Shown: positions 1-13,900, counted from the first letter of the stretch. The stretch: 64,000 nt of DNA from Sebastes aleutianus (GCA_916700875.1 CAKAKS010000199.1:87001-151000), one strand, 5' to 3'. Program-made: numbers and translations. Notes: a model not told the origin generated them from the letters alone.

Positions 1-228
1 GATGGAGCTAAATGTCACGTCAACTGAGCACCACTAGAGTCCAATATGCACCCAGAATGATGTGACACTATGTGACGGTAAAAGTTTCCAGTGAAACCAA
101 ACACTGTTTCAGTTTCAGTTGGTGTGACATGTCTTCCAGGTGGGGTGACCTTCACTTCCTGTTCCAACTGCAAGGAAAAACACTGCTGACATGTATAATT
201 AGCCGCCACCAGTAAATCATCTCGATTC

Positions 229-231
<3 letters not shown>

Positions 232-262
<31 letters not shown>
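232..262. repeat. (CA)n microsatellite
   Basis: Uninterrupted dinucleotide run of about 15 units. Confidence 0.95.
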
Positions 263-265
<3 letters not shown>

Positions 266-921
266 TCTCCTGTGTGTTAAATTTAGCATGGCTAAAAGTA
301 CGTCTCATGTCAGTAACTGATCATCGTGGTCAGCTCAGCTTCCTCTCTGAGGACAGTTGGATCTCCACCTCTCTGAAGCCTCCACCCACCGGCCACATTT
401 AGGTCCAGTAAGGTCATCTGGGTGAGGTTCAGTTCATTTATCGTCCACTGACTGAATATCATTTCTTAAACTTCTTGATATAGGTCTCTAATTTAGGTAT
501 TTTGGAGACAAAACACATTTGAAAATCACAAATGATCCTGAGAGGGAATAAAGCTTCTTCTTGGTGAATCTTGTGATTCTTTTCTGAAAGGATTTGCTGT
601 AAAGTTTTCCTAAAGTCAAGACACACCTGAGCTTCATCTTAAAGGTGTATTGTGTAGGATTTTAGCGGCATCTAGTGATGTGGTTGCATATTGCAACCAA
701 ATGAGTACCCCTCCTCTCACTCCTCCCCTTTCCAAAACTGCGGTAACGTGAGGCGCCGAGTGCAAATCCGTGGTAACAACTGAAACTGAAATGTTTGTAT
801 GAAAATGTTGAATAAAATCTAGCAGTGACAGAAATAGCTCCTCCTTTTAGGTAATATCAATAAGCTTATCTTTAAACAGTTCTCTGATGTCTGTCTATAT
901 AATTATATTTTCATGTGGTTG

Positions 922-1140
922 GGGCTAGGTGCGGCTGTAGCTATATATAGGCGGGAGTGGTCGTCCTTTAACCGTAAGGTCGGCGGTTCGATCCCCGGTT
1001 CCTACTTGTCAAAGTGTCCTTGGGCGAGACACTAAAAACCCCAATTTGCTCCCTGGGCGGTTCATAGCAGCCCACTGCATCCTAAGGATGGCTTAAGTGC
1101 AGAGGTCAAATTTCATGTAAGCACTTGAATGTATGTTACA
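922..1140 (+). repeat. tRNA-derived SINE
   Basis: The head has a degenerate tRNA-like part with a good pol III B box, GGTTCGATCCC (985-995), and an A-box-like stretch before it. The body then has GTCCTTGGGCGAGACACT, a block widely seen in teleost tRNA SINEs. The A box is disrupted by a TATATATA insertion, so it is probably inactive. Boundaries are approximate. Confidence 0.7.
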
Positions 1141-2373
1141 TTTAAAAAGTTGGAGGTGGCATCCTGTAACCTGAATAAGTAGCACAACTAAAACGTCGGT
1201 TACATCATGTGATATTCTTTTTTTTTTTTTTTACTGGAAGCTTAATATTACTATTTATTAATAAATATCTGAACACCAAAATGGATTCTTTCCAGTTTAA
1301 TTCCAAACATTTTCCAAGCCAGATATTTAAAATTCTTCTAAAAAATAATCGTTCCACGTCCACTAGGATGAGGGTAAACATAAAATGAATGACTCTTTTA
1401 GTATTTCATTGTTACGTCAAAGAAGAAAAAAAATCTCTGCTCTGTATTAATATATTACTTGTTCTTCACAGGGCAGGGTTTCCAAATCACATCTGGCAAT
1501 ATCATAATTTTTTCCTCATTGGAAACCAATCATTGGATGCCAGTGACTAAGATAGGGCGTCAGAATCATTTATTTAACGGTTGAATTGCACATATCAGCT
1601 TATTCCATCCCCATCACTGTGTCTTTGAGTAGGGCAGCGACATCCCTGCAGCTTTACCTCTTTGCTGACATATATATGTTATATATATATATAAGGAATC
1701 AACACTCCTGATTACAGCTAGTGTAAGCATTTCTAAATAAATTAGGAAAAAATGCTCTAGGGGAAACCCAGCCCCTGATCTTCTATACATCCTCAACTTT
1801 ATCAGCCCCTGAACCCAAAAAGCGAATGTTTTTCAATCTTGTATTACCTGAATTATACACTATTTCACAAGGGACAAAAGAATTGGTCAGAAGGGTTAAA
1901 AAGCACATTAAACTGGTACTTGAAATATATTATTTCACACTGCGTAAATCAATGCATAACCCCCAAAAAACCCACTGACTCCTGGGCTGAGAGCCATCCC
2001 TCTATACATATGACTTCATCTGATATAACACAAACAAGACCGCCCCCTGGTGGATAAACAGGAGGACAGTTCATGCTGCTGCTACCAACAGACAGTAAAA
2101 CAGTAAATAAGGCATTCATTTTATACATCACACACTTCATAATTGCAAAATAGCACTTGACAGTTCACCACTAACAACTGGAGGGTTTTACAGATTTTCT
2201 CAGCATTCACTATTTTACACCAAGAGGGGACAATAGATGTATCGTCCAAATCATGTCAAGCACATGGGGGAAATGTTCTTTTCTCCCTTTTTTGATTGGA
2301 TAAAGCCAGATAGTATGTTTCACCGAATGTGGGGGGGGTTGGGAGGAGTGATGGAAAATGATGGATTGTGAGC

Positions 2374-3279
2374 TCAGTAGATGAAGAGGACTCGGGTGCG
2401 GGGCAGGGTGGAGAAGGTGTCAGCCATCTTGCGGATTCTGGCGTAGTTGATGAATCCTCGAAGGAAGAGCAAAAAGCCTGAGGAGCGAAAAAAAAAAAAA
2501 AAAGGGGACAGTGAGACACAACTGGAAGGGATGGTGATAATTCACTACGAGAGTGACCAATAACGTACACAGTCACTTAACTGATTGTAAATATCACCCT
2601 TAAAATATCTTGCTGTATCTATTCTGTATTGTATGACAGCTCAACACTGCTGCAATGGAGCTCCAAAGAGCAGAAATGTGTCACACAAGCAGGACCAAAC
2701 ATTTGATTCCCTATTTGAATGATTTAAATTCAGAGGTTGACTACTTACCCAACACCAGGAACACCCACCACAGCCAGTACTGTCCATCAAAGTAACCAGG
2801 GAAGTATGTGGAGAACTAGAAACCCCAACACAAACGACAGAAATGACTGGTTAGAATAAATATGGCCTGCACTGGTTTCACTCAAATGAGCCTGCATTTA
2901 AAAAAGTGAATGAAGAAAGCAGCGCACTTCTCAAGTGATCTTAGAGGAAGTAGTGCAGCGCCAACAAGCCAACCACTACAGAAACAGCATAAAAATACCA
3001 GAGTGGTGGGGCTTTGGAGTTGTTTGTGCGTACATAAAACCACCTTTTATGTGTTTGTATGTGTGCTGTGTAATGTGTGTGTGTGTGTGTGGGCTCCTTG
3101 TCGTACCCTGACTATGAGGATCCATTTGATGAGGGAAAGCCCAAAGCCTGAGATGGCCCCGTAGCGGCCGGCTGCTGAGGTGGTCAGACAGAAGGACAGG
3201 AAGAAACCAATCCAGTTGAACAGGAATGCCACTGGACAAAAGATGGAGGGAAAACAGAGTGTTAGACATGTCATCAGAT

Positions 3280-3314
<35 letters not shown>

Positions 3315-5742
3315 GAAAAGACAGGAAATTCACTAATTCGTATTTTGAATAAGAGTAGATGTCACTTCTAAGCAGAGAAGAGAAGAGCTGAAGATGTAAG
3401 ACGAAGACAATTCTGCATCGAGTGACAGAAGGATTCATGTTTTGTTTTTGTAATGATTATGTACTTTAGGTGGGTCACACAGATACTGATATTGAAAAGA
3501 TGCCGCTTTTTAATATTGTAGACCGTTTGAAGTCTGATTCATTAAAGCACTTTCTAAATAAAAAAAATGGAGTTCAAAATTATCTGACTGCTTGAGTTAA
3601 TTGATGATAAAGTAGCCATGTGAGATCATTTCGAAAACTGAGGATGAGATACATCGAGATGCATCAAGAATTGTTGACAGGTGAATCGTAATCGAATTGC
3701 ATCGTATCGTGAGGCCAGTGAAGATTCCCACCTCTAATGGGTGGAGATAAAAGAGACAAACAAAAGAGACGAGCAGGTAACTAACTGAAAAAAGTGAGCA
3801 TGAAGATGCCGTCATTTCCTATCCTCAGCTGATCGGCGTCTTCAAAGTCGTCTCTGGTCACAAAGTCTTCATCCTGTGATAGAATAAGCGACAAGAGCAA
3901 AACAAAGAGAGAAAAAAAAGTTAGTTTAGCACTCAAACTATTTCACCACAGCCAGGCAGTAGCAGAGGGCTTTACTGTACTTTACTTATTTTAAACTATT
4001 TCCAGTCTACAAAATCAATTAATTTGATAAAGTGTGTTTTATTTTTAACCAATTCACAATGCTGTATTTAAAATTCTACAACAAAGAGTAGATACAACAC
4101 GAACAAACCAACAGACCAATGGAACCACCACAACACAGCAAGCCCATTTAATTACTATCATTGTCACTTTATCTAAAAGGCCTGGAGTTGGTTAAAGTCA
4201 ATGTAGGACATCAGGAGAAACAGTAGGTGTTGTATAACTATCAACTAAGCATTCTAAATACACAGACATACAAGAAGGGTGGGATACTGACTGAATACAT
4301 AAACACTGTGGTTACATCTACGTTTGCACACACCAAATACACTTCCTCTCATCAAACACTCTCCTCCCACTCCTCCCAGTTACCTCCAGTGAACTGCGAA
4401 TTACATCGTCAAAAGTCTCCAGGCGTTCCCTGTGCTGAGGCTGCTGATGAGCGCAAGGCAGTGTGTGGCAGAGAAACACAACACCAGCAGATCAAACAGG
4501 GTGGCCCCCAACATGCAAAGCATCACAGTGACCACTAGAGGTCACAGATGAGCTGTCTGTTTTCACTTGATAGATATTATTAACAGAAACAATTGGGTTT
4601 TTTTTAAAGGCACATTGGGTATAATTTCTGATGGATAAGACAGAGAGACTCAGAGATGGCTTTTACGTATAAAGCCTGCACAAGGGAGGTTAGATTACTG
4701 GTGTCCTTTTCAAACATTAAAGGCATCCTGTAGAAGATGAGGAGTGCTTTGCCCTTTGTAAATCAAAAGGACAACTACACAATAACTGGAAAGGACTACG
4801 GTACTGTAGAAAAATTAGTACCGTCACGTTTTCAGAATTTTGGTATCGACTTGGTACCAAAGCATCGGTTCTTGTGACATCCCTAGTCTTTATAAAACAA
4901 CATGGATATTTCCCTAAGCAATCACGCCATTAACGCTTTGGAAAACGTGTCTAATATTAAAAAGACTATATTAACAAAAAATATATATAACTTAATTTTA
5001 AAAGGTGCTATCAGTAGTGAAAGGTTTTTTGTAACATGTAGTTGCAGTCATGGGAAACTACAACATCAGAAAACTTGTGTCTTCTTCCAAAACACCCACC
5101 GCTTTTTGCAAAATTCTCAGCAAATTTCAACCTTACCCCGGTGAGGTAACTAATACAGATAAATCTTGAGGCTGCGTATCATAACATGTTTTGTACCACT
5201 CAAAAAATTATCTTCTGTGGCTAACTTCTAAGGCTCCATCTTCACATCAAAGAAGATGTAGTTAAACACCTGCACAAGCATGTAATGCCAACCCTGCATC
5301 AGTACAGAACATGTTTTAGTCTGAAGCTCCCTCAGCGTTTCAAATGCTAACCCGATATTTACTCAGATTTTTGAAGAACAAATCCAGGTGCAAAGTGCAA
5401 AGAGGTTTAGTTCAGGGGCCTGGGAGATTGACACATTAACAACAGAAAAAAAAGGCTATCACATGTGAGCACTTGTGAGACATGGAGCGTTGTCATTATG
5501 TACAGAAGTATTACAGAATGTCCTTTAATATGAGTGATGTTTTTCTTCATTTTTATAAATCTCCTACAGTTCAAACCAGCAACAAATGTTGTCAGCAGTA
5601 TAGTGTAGGAAAGACAAAGAGATACAATCAGATATGTGAAGATCTGAAGACAAAACAAAAAAAAAAGAACTTTCCATTGCTTGCAGGGTGATAAACACTT
5701 CCTGCCCTGCAGACAACACAGATAGCGTTTGAGCACAAGCTA

Positions 5743-5781
<39 letters not shown>

Positions 5782-8700
5782 CACATAGTGAATGTAACCA
5801 CAGGCAAAAATGCAAAAACAAGTGCGACACTCACTCTTCCAGTTACGAGAGGAGCAGTAGTCTCAGCCTTGGTTCTTTCTGCTTCGTCATAGGAAGGTAG
5901 CGTAGTCGCGACGTTGTATGATGGAGGCTTGGGGAAAGCCCCGTCTTCCTTGTAGTCAAAGTAGGCTGAAGAAGAAGAAACAGCACAGTTTCAAACACAA
6001 CGGCAGAAGTTTTACTAATACATATTTCATATTGGCAGACAGCTGACAGGTGTCTGCATCACACATACACCGATTTCCCAGTTACCATATTTTTTACTTT
6101 ATTTATCTGCTTTTATTGTCTTGTGAAGCACTTTGTAACATCTGTTTTGAGAAGTGCTATATAAATAAATGTATTATTATTATTTTTAGATTACAATATG
6201 CTTATGCAAACAAGCCAAATCTAAGATATTATTTTCCTCATTGAGTACATGTTTGACTGGCCCTATAGTGGTGATATAACTGGGTTAACGTATGGTTAAT
6301 AAAACACCCTGCTGTGCGGTAAGATGGTTAAACATGTATGAGTCAACTATTATAGCTAACCAAGAGGCCTTCTGAAAGCAACCACGTCAATTTCAGGATC
6401 CTCATTCTCACAGTTAAACTTTTATTTATATCATGTCAATAATTTAAGGTTATCATCTTTATAGTTTTGAATCAAGACCTTCAGTATTTGGATCAAAGAG
6501 CTTTTGAAAAATAAAATGTGCCAAATTTAGAAGACTACAACCAGAGTCAGATAAGTATTTAATCAACATTTAGGTATATATATATATATAAGCATCAAAT
6601 CAGACTCCGTGTCAGCAGATAGATACCCACTGCAAATTACCCTCAGTCCCAGGGAAACATCTGGATGAGTCATTGTCTTACCAGCATTGTCCACTGTGAT
6701 GCTGCTGTATGGGGGTGGGGCGTCAGCTGCTACCTGTGGACTCTCTTCTGGGTCCTCCTCATTGGGCAGCTGTGGGAGGGGGAAAAACCACATCCTGGTT
6801 TATTTAAGGCTATAATACATATGTGTCAGCAGCACTGCCTGCGCTCCGTTTCAAAATGATGCTTTTAGGTAAAGAGGTTTCACATTTCCTGTGTAGTGAT
6901 AAATTATTACCTCAACACCCTGACCTACTTACAATAACTTTTTCCAGCACATATGGACATTATAAAGGAGAAGGAAATGAGCACCAACCACGTGTTTCAC
7001 ATTTCTCTTATTAAAAGTAGGACACACTAACCGACCAGACTCAGCTACTCCTTACTCCTGATTCAGCTAAACAAGGATTTAAAACCAAGCCCATTTGATG
7101 AATTAACACCAGTGTCAGTTTCCAGGAAAGACCACTGAAGTGGTTGTGAATACCAAGTAGTAAGTCTGCAACACTGGGTTAGCAGTAGGGGTGTAAGAAA
7201 ATATTGAAAATATCAAATATCGCAATATTATGTTCTGTGATACTGTATCGATTCTCAAAAAGACTGTATCGATTTTTAATCAATAGTTTACATGCAAAGA
7301 TGAACTCATTCAATACTTTATTTCATTTGTAAAGTGAAGCGCCATCTCAGTGTATGTGCCCTCTCAAAGTAGTACTACGATGCTGGATTAAACAGGGACT
7401 GTAATAAATGCAAACGCAGATCCCACTGTTCTGATTGCATAAAAAGTTGTTGTTTTTTTTAAACTCAGATTGCATGCATATCAGGATACATATCGTATCG
7501 CCAGATTCTTGCCAATACACAGCCCTAGTTAGCAGAGGTATAAGGTTAACACCTTTGTTTTCCCTCTGGTGTTGGTGTTATGTTAGAGCTCCCATAGTTT
7601 CCTATCATTTCCTAGAAAGGAACTCAAATCCCACCATAAATTTGTAGGCTTACATTACAAGGGAAATAAATGGGGACAGTGGTAACGCAACACGAACCAC
7701 TGTCCCCATTTAAAAGAGACGCAAAACAACTTTAAAGAGAAGCAAAACTTCTAAAAAGTGACGCAAAACAATTAAGAGACTATCAAAGTAATTACAGTAA
7801 ATACATAGTGTGTGTATATATATATATATACACACAGTAACATTTATCTACAAAAATATAAAGTACACATGAAGTGATGAAAAGACTAAAACTCTGTAGT
7901 TTTTTCTGCATTAAAAACAGAAAAAGTAAAAAAAATTTACAGCACTAAAAATGTACACCACTACTAATGGCAACTGGTACATTTCCAAATAACCAATTCC
8001 AATTAATTAACTCCAATTAGCTTTAACCCAGTGAGTCTTTTAGTCAGTAAGATCACCTGAACATGAAAAAATATGAACTTTGTCTACAAGCGTGTTTCAA
8101 CATATATGGAGGATTAATAATATCCTTCATCCTGTCCTACATTGCAGCCTGAATGTCAGCAACTTTTTATTTTGGTTTATGTATTACAGTTTTATTATTA
8201 TTTATATGTGTATGTATACATACGTACAGTAAATGGGTACATATAGGTGTGTGTAGGTATATATATACTCCTTTCTGATCTATTTACTATTATTATTGTT
8301 ATTTCTTTTATCCATCTATTTATTTATTTAATGTTTGTTTTCCCTTCTCTGGGATTATTCAATGTAATTCCATGTGTACCACATTATCTCCATCACTACA
8401 AAGAGGAACATGGGGGGGGTTATGAAATAAGGGTCTAGGATAACACTGTTTCAAACATGTAAAACACTGATTTCTTTATAGTTGTACTGCTTCATTGTAC
8501 TTTTTGTGCCAATAAAAAAAATTGAATATACATGTTGCAATTATTTCAAGGAAATTCCTCTGGAAAATGATTATAAACTCAACACACCAAACTCAACTAA
8601 CTCTGTACACAAAGTAGGCTACAGAATAAAATAGTCCACACTACCTCACTGAGGCACATTTCTCGTGAAAACCACAGGAAATAACTGGTTTTCTATTAGA

Positions 8701-9074
8701 GCAGTCTGCACATTAATGATCACTGTCATCAAACCACATGAGCAGAATTATAATAAGCAGTCTGCCCTGACAACCAACACGTTGCTAAGCAGGTTAAGTT
8801 AGATGACCAGTGAACACACCTACTTCCTGTAACGTTACTCTAGGTCAGGTGTTTACATCCAGACATTAACATTATAACATAACACTGTCGAGAAGCGTTA
8901 AATGAAGTTACACCACCTAGAATACAGTTATATAGTAAAGCTTCCCTGACATCAACAAGACAGGAGACAAAGGTTCACATCCACGTAGCGTTGACGTCAA
9001 CGTGTGATGCTAAATCGTGTTATCTTATATTAATATCATCCTACCTGCTGATATCTGCCGCTCGGTTCCGCCAT
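2374..9074 (-). CDS. ndfip1: NEDD4 family-interacting protein 1 (ndfip1), 7 coding exons, 210 aa
   Basis: Membrane adaptor that recruits and activates NEDD4-family HECT ubiquitin ligases (ITCH, NEDD4, NEDD4L) on Golgi and endosomal membranes. Coding exons on the minus strand: 9045-9074, 6682-6769, 5835-5965, 3786-3873, 3107-3231, 2749-2815 and 2374-2477 (633 nt); all junctions are GT-AG and phase is kept. The short first exon encodes MAEPSGRYQQ. The cytosolic N-terminus carries the PY motifs that bind WW domains: PPPY at residues 28-31, PPSY at 53-56, and LPSY at 62-65. Three hydrophobic segments follow, about residues 105-129, 133-153 and 165-183, and the protein ends in RVLFIY. Length is close to the mammalian protein (about 221 aa); the fish N-terminus is shorter. 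NDFIP2 is a weaker alternative because it is much longer. Introns hold a poly(A) run, a GT microsatellite and hAT-type repeats. Identity is from recognition of the family sequence. Confidence 0.95.
3284..3312. repeat. Poly(A) run in an ndfip1 intron
   Basis: About 29 consecutive A bases between the fourth and fifth coding exons; prone to length error or polymorphism. Confidence 0.9.
5745..5774. repeat. (GT)n microsatellite, ndfip1 intron
   Basis: About 15 GT units followed by a short TA run, 60 bases from the third coding exon. Confidence 0.95.
6115..6185 (+). repeat. LINE 3'-tail fragment
   Basis: The stretch reading GAAGCACTTTGTAAC ... TGCTATATAAATAAATG followed by ATT repeats is the common 3' end of several teleost LINEs. 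Only the tail remains. Classification is from memory of the motif. Confidence 0.5.
7186..7527. mobile_element. hAT-type MITE, perfect 8-bp target-site duplication
   Basis: Starts TAGGGGTGTAAG and ends CACAGCCCTA (terminal inverted TAGGGSTGT). It is flanked on both sides by GTTAGCAG (7178-7185 and 7528-7535). The interior is AT-rich with no coding capacity. It lies in ndfip1 intron 1. A relative is at 16230-16626. Confidence 0.85.
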
Positions 9075-9260
9075 CCCGGTCTGAATCAACAACAGAAGAA
9101 AGGAGACACCAAACGAAGATTATATAACAGTACAAACTGTACGTTAAAGTCAAGCCTCGCCACAATGAAGACCTGTTTCCTCCCTTTGACTGCTCGGTGC
9201 TCTGAGACACGACCGTCAAGCTACAGCATGGTGAGCATAACACGTGTCACTTCCGGTTAG
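9075..9260 (-). promoter_or_regulatory. ndfip1: Putative ndfip1 promoter / 5' UTR
   Basis: The stretch directly upstream of the ndfip1 start holds an E-box CACGTG (9241-9246) next to an ETS-type core, ACCGGAAGTG on the minus strand (9248-9257). Both are common in TATA-less housekeeping promoters. No TATA box is evident. The transcription start is inferred, not seen. Confidence 0.4.
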
Positions 9261-10886
9261 CTTTTTTTTATTATATTTACTATAAATAGTAAATATATTG
9301 AGGTATTTTTTGTGAAATACTAGGTAGCCTCCTTTAGCACTAATGTGATTACTCAGTCAATCTTTCTTATGAAGAATCATTGTCATTTTTGTTAAAAAAA
9401 GGGGTCATTTCCGGTGGTTTTATTTTGAAAATCCAGACAGTTTGTTCTTCGTTCTTGCTTATTATTGCCTATTGCTAACTTGACGTAAGCGATTGACGTC
9501 ATTGGCCACAACAAACTCTCTACCGCCCCCACCTGGAACAAAAGTAAAACAACCATGAATGGGGGTTTTTTTAATGTAAGAAAACTATATTTCTTAATTT
9601 GTTTGAACAAACGCTATTAATATTTTTGGGGAATCATTTATGAATGAATTAGATCTTAATTATCCAACATAGACTAATCTAATCGGCCAACTCATAAATA
9701 CGAGTTGTTGCAAATTAAAGCACAAAAAAGGGACTGAAGTTTATGGTAGAAACTAAGCACCACAAAGTTACCATTAATTGATGGGAGAAAAATACATTAT
9801 CAATATTATCAATTAATACATGAAATATATATATCTTTTAATTAATTTACAGAATGTTTTATTAGCATTAATAGACAGCTGAATTTAAAAGTCCAGTTGT
9901 ATATCTAAAATTAAATAGGGAACAATGAAACGCTCTCAATTATTTTTTTTTTATTATTTTTTTTTATTTAACCTTTATTCAACCAGGTTAGTCCCATTGA
10001 GATTAAGAACCTCTTTTCCAAGGGAGATCTGGCCAAGACGGTCAGCAGCAAGAACACAACGCTGCAGACACATTGACACAAATAGAGATAAAATACACTT
10101 CACAAACACTAAAAGCACTAACATTTTGCATTAAAAGAGAACTATCAAAAGACAAATGGGGGGACAAAAAGGAATTGGCCTATTTCAGAATAATGTATAA
10201 GCTATTATAGTAGTATTAATAGTAGCTTTTAGCTTATTTATTGTATTTAATTTGTATAATTCTATTGTTATTTTATCAATCTAGTTTTTACTTCACACTG
10301 TTTTACTGTTATTATAGAATTTAAATTCTATTTTATGACATTTTTATCATGTTATTGTCTCCCGTGCATTGGTCTCAAATGGTCTCATTATTAAATTGTT
10401 GAATTGTTTTTGTCTTTTCTGTCGTTTTCACGGATCACACTTGTTCTGTCTTACTTAGACTTACTATGACTTGTCAGTCATCTGTGAAGCACTTTGAACT
10501 GCACTAACCTGTCTGAAAGGTGCTTTATTATAATGTATATTATAGTAGTAGTAGAATTGTATTGATTATACGTTGCATTAATCAGAATCAAAAAGTATGA
10601 ATTGGTCTCTGAGTTGTTGTGGAGTAGAAGTATAACGTAGCAGAAAATGGAAGTACTCAAATACCTCGAAATTGTATTACAGTACTTGAGAAAATGAACT
10701 CATACATTTTCTCAAATTTGGATTATAGTACTTGAGAAAATGTACTCGTACATTTTTAAGAATAACTCATGACCATCAGTAATTAGCACGACTTATATAC
10801 ATCTCACTTAATATACTGTTTAACACACAGAATAGGCATCATTGGCCAATAAAAACAAAAAGAAATGCAACTGGGTATTGTAAGGT
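9261..10886. other. Intergenic region between ndfip1 and endou
   Basis: No coding exon seen. It contains a LINE 3' fragment (9566-10190), remnants of further repeats near 10440-10760 and AT-rich sequence of no evident function. Confidence 0.6.
9566..10190 (-). mobile_element. Truncated LINE 3' end, minus orientation
   Basis: About 620 bases closely matching 55115-55735. A short T run at the left border is the A-tail of a minus-strand insertion. Its inner part (AACCTTTATTCAACCAGG, CCAAGACGGTCAGC) is a block repeated across teleost genomes. It is 5' truncated, as expected for a LINE. Confidence 0.65.
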
Positions 10887-10892
10887 TTTATT
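10887..10892 (-). terminator. Polyadenylation signal AATAAA for endou
   Basis: AATAAA on the minus strand about 97 bases past the endou stop codon; the first clear hexamer after the gene. Confidence 0.45.
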
Positions 10893-10988
10893 GTATCTTT
10901 ATCTAAAATAAAAAGACAACAACAATACCTGTGACACCTTGTATGCAAGCTCAAGTGTTGGAGAACCTCAGATTGATTTCTAGTCAAG

Positions 10989-13900
10989 TTACTCGGTGGG
11001 TTTCCGGTACTTAAGGAGCACAGGGTACGTGGTGCCTATGTGCTTTTGGTTGTAGTGGTGGCAAACAATCTCCACGTCGTAGAAACTGAACTGGACTTTG
11101 ACGCGCTCGTTGGGCGAGGTCAGGAAACAGAGAGTGTAGAGGGCAAACTCGAACTCGGGACTGACACCGATGAAGATGCTGCCCTTGGGCTTTATACCGT
11201 CCTTCCAGCTGAACTGTAGGGCCAGGATGTGTTTGTTCGGGTCGGGCTGTGAGAGGATGAGAGAGAGGAAAGGAAATGGCAGGTGATGAAAGAGAGGAGA
11301 AGAGGATGGCGAGGGATGAAGAAACATGTAGGACTGTTTGACAAAAGCAGCCGTGTGCTCAGTAAAAATATAGGCAAACTTTTGACTTACTACCTCATTA
11401 TTTTGACATTTTATCTCATAATTTTGACTTTCTACCTCATAATGTGGACTTTTTAGCTCATAATTTTGACTTTCTTTCTTAAGTCAGTTGACTTCATAAG
11501 TCAAAATCTTTGAGTAATCTCAGAATGTTGACTTTTTATCTAATAATTTTGTCTTTCTATCTCATAATGTTGACATTTTATCTCATGATATTGACTTTCT
11601 ACCTCATACTTTTGACTTTTTATCTCATCATTTTGACTTTCTTTCTCATAATGTTGACCTCATAAGTCTAAATATTTGAGTTGTCTCATAATTTTAACCT
11701 TCTATCTCACAATGTTGACTTTCTACCTCTAAATTTTGACTTTCTATCTCATAAGGTTGACTTTTTAGCTCATAATTTTGACTTTCTATCTCATAATGTT
11801 GACTTCATAAGTCGAAATCTTTGAGTTATCTCATAATTTTGACGTACTATCTCAAAATTTGACTTTTTATCTCATAATTTTGACTTTCTCTCTCATAATG
11901 TTGACATTTTATCTCTCGATTTTGACTTTCTACCTCATAATTTTGACTTTCTCTCTCATAATGTTGACATTTTATCTCTTGATTTTGACTTTCTACCTCA
12001 TAATTTTGACTTTCTCTCTCATAATGTTGACATTTTATCTCATAATTTTGACTTTCTTTCTCATAATGTTGACTTCATAAGTCTAAATATTTGAGTTATC
12101 TCATAATTTCAACTTTCTGTCTCACAATGTTGACTTTTTACCTCTAAATTTTGACTTTGTATCTCATAATGTTGACTTCATAAGTTAAAATCTTTGAGTT
12201 ATTTCATAATTTTTACTTTCTATTTCATAATGTTGACTTTTTATCTCATCATTTTGACTTACTATCTCATAATTCTAACTCACTAGTTTCATAATTTGGA
12301 TTTGGTAAATCCAAATTATGGTTTTCCATTAGCATTTTTAAGTTTATCATTCACAAACTTTCATCTATTTCGTTTTCCTGGTGGAAATGTGCTACCATAT
12401 AGATAACTTGAATAGATACACACAGTTTTAGGAAATATTGCCCTATTGGTCAGCTCAGCCATTAGCTGATCATAATATCGAACATAATGGTGTCCCTTGG
12501 GTCCAGTGCTCCATGCAAATGCTCGGACACTGCAGAGGGGATTAGTGAAAAATAGGCAAATTATACTACTATACTACAGGAGACTCCTTTCCGTGTTGAA
12601 ACAGAAAATGGGGTGATATCCTGAAAAGTGCTCAGTGATTTGCATCAGGCTTCAGGTTAGAAAGACAAAATCCAGAGAGTTGAGCAGAAGGTGAGCGAGA
12701 GAACGTGATCATAGCAGCATGTGAGGTTTCTCATCAGTGTGCAAGAACGATGATGTGAACAAGACTGCAAAGAGTGCAAGTCAACTCTGGGAAGTATAGG
12801 AGATGAGAAAAGACGGGAGACTTGTCAGATATATTGTGAATATGTGACGGGGAAATACAGATACAGATACAGTGGTGCTGAAAATATATTCTTGCCCCAT
12901 TGGGGTCCATCTTGGTTCAAACAAGAGACACATAATAACATCGTACCTGGGGTGAATTTGCATTTACGCTGTAACCTTTGTAATCAATGTGTCCCAGCTT
13001 CTCTTGTAGGTAGAGCTGGATCCAGTTGTGAAAGCCGATGACAGTCCGCCCTCCTCTCGTCTCTCCAACAAACACATGCTCAAATCCGGAGGAGTCTGGC
13101 CTGGTGGGAGACAGACAGACACATTTTGTTGTCAAGCTGATGTACTGTAGGCTTTCCACTCCATATTGTCAGTCATTTTGTATCTTTCTCGCTTGTTACA
13201 TGCAGAAAAACATTTTTTAGTCATGTGCCATTTGGACAAAATGTGGTGTTTAGTGGCTGTTTCCTTTCTGAACATGCAGCAAATGAGCATTTTCAGTAGT
13301 TCTACTTGATGCTGACTGGATGTGCACAGAGCCAGTTTCTCAGAGTGAGACGGTTTTACCATCACAGTGCCAGATTCCACTGGTGAAGTTATAAATGATT
13401 TAGGTGCTGTGCCAGATTCCACCCACTTGCTGGATCCTCTCCTTGCGTAAAGTTCAAACCAGATCCTGTACAGCTGCTCCTTGAATTGTGTATCGTCCTT
13501 TGGAGAGAGCTGCTTCTCTACCAGGTATTTATGAGCTAACTGCAAGACAAACAAGAATTCACTATAAAAAGGTTGTCATTTTACATTTTTACATTTACAA
13601 TTAAAATAGTGAACATGGTAAACATTATACCTGCTAAACATAAGTATGTCAGCTTTGTCATTGAGAGAATGTTATCATGCTAATTACATGGTACGTTAAA
13701 GGTCCCATATTGTAAAAAGTGAGATCTTCAGGTCTTTTATAATATAAAGCAGGTTTAAGTGCTTTATAAATACTGTTAAACTATCAAAACGCTCAATATA
13801 CGGAGAAATACACACAGCCCGTATTGAGAAATCGCGCGTTTGAAACAAGCCGTTAGGACTTCTGTCCATTTGTGATGTCACAAATATACAATATTTAGAC

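Larger units (their letters stand above)
1..2373. other. Intergenic DNA beyond the 3' end of ndfip1
   Basis: No coding exon is supported. The left 2.3 kb holds a CA microsatellite, a remnant of a TTAA-type MITE from about 639 (opening TTAAAGGTGTATTGTGTAGG) and a tRNA-derived SINE. The part nearest 2374 should be the ndfip1 3' UTR. Confidence 0.6.

Noticed and set aside
940..1005. tRNA gene-like sequence with a good B box
   Set aside because: No closed cloverleaf can be drawn (A box disrupted by TATATATA), and the following block is a SINE body; called as a SINE instead.
4384..4540. Extra ndfip1 exon in the long intron
   Set aside because: The residues between ...PLVTGR and DEDFV are contiguous in the family and phases already match without it.
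11859..12080. 73-codon plus-strand ORF of hydrophobic repeats
   Set aside because: It is a frame through the minisatellite; the peptide repeats (ILTFYL) merely mirror the DNA period.
11385..12300. CRISPR-like array of spaced repeats
   Set aside because: Units are contiguous and imperfect with no unique spacers, and the genome is eukaryotic.
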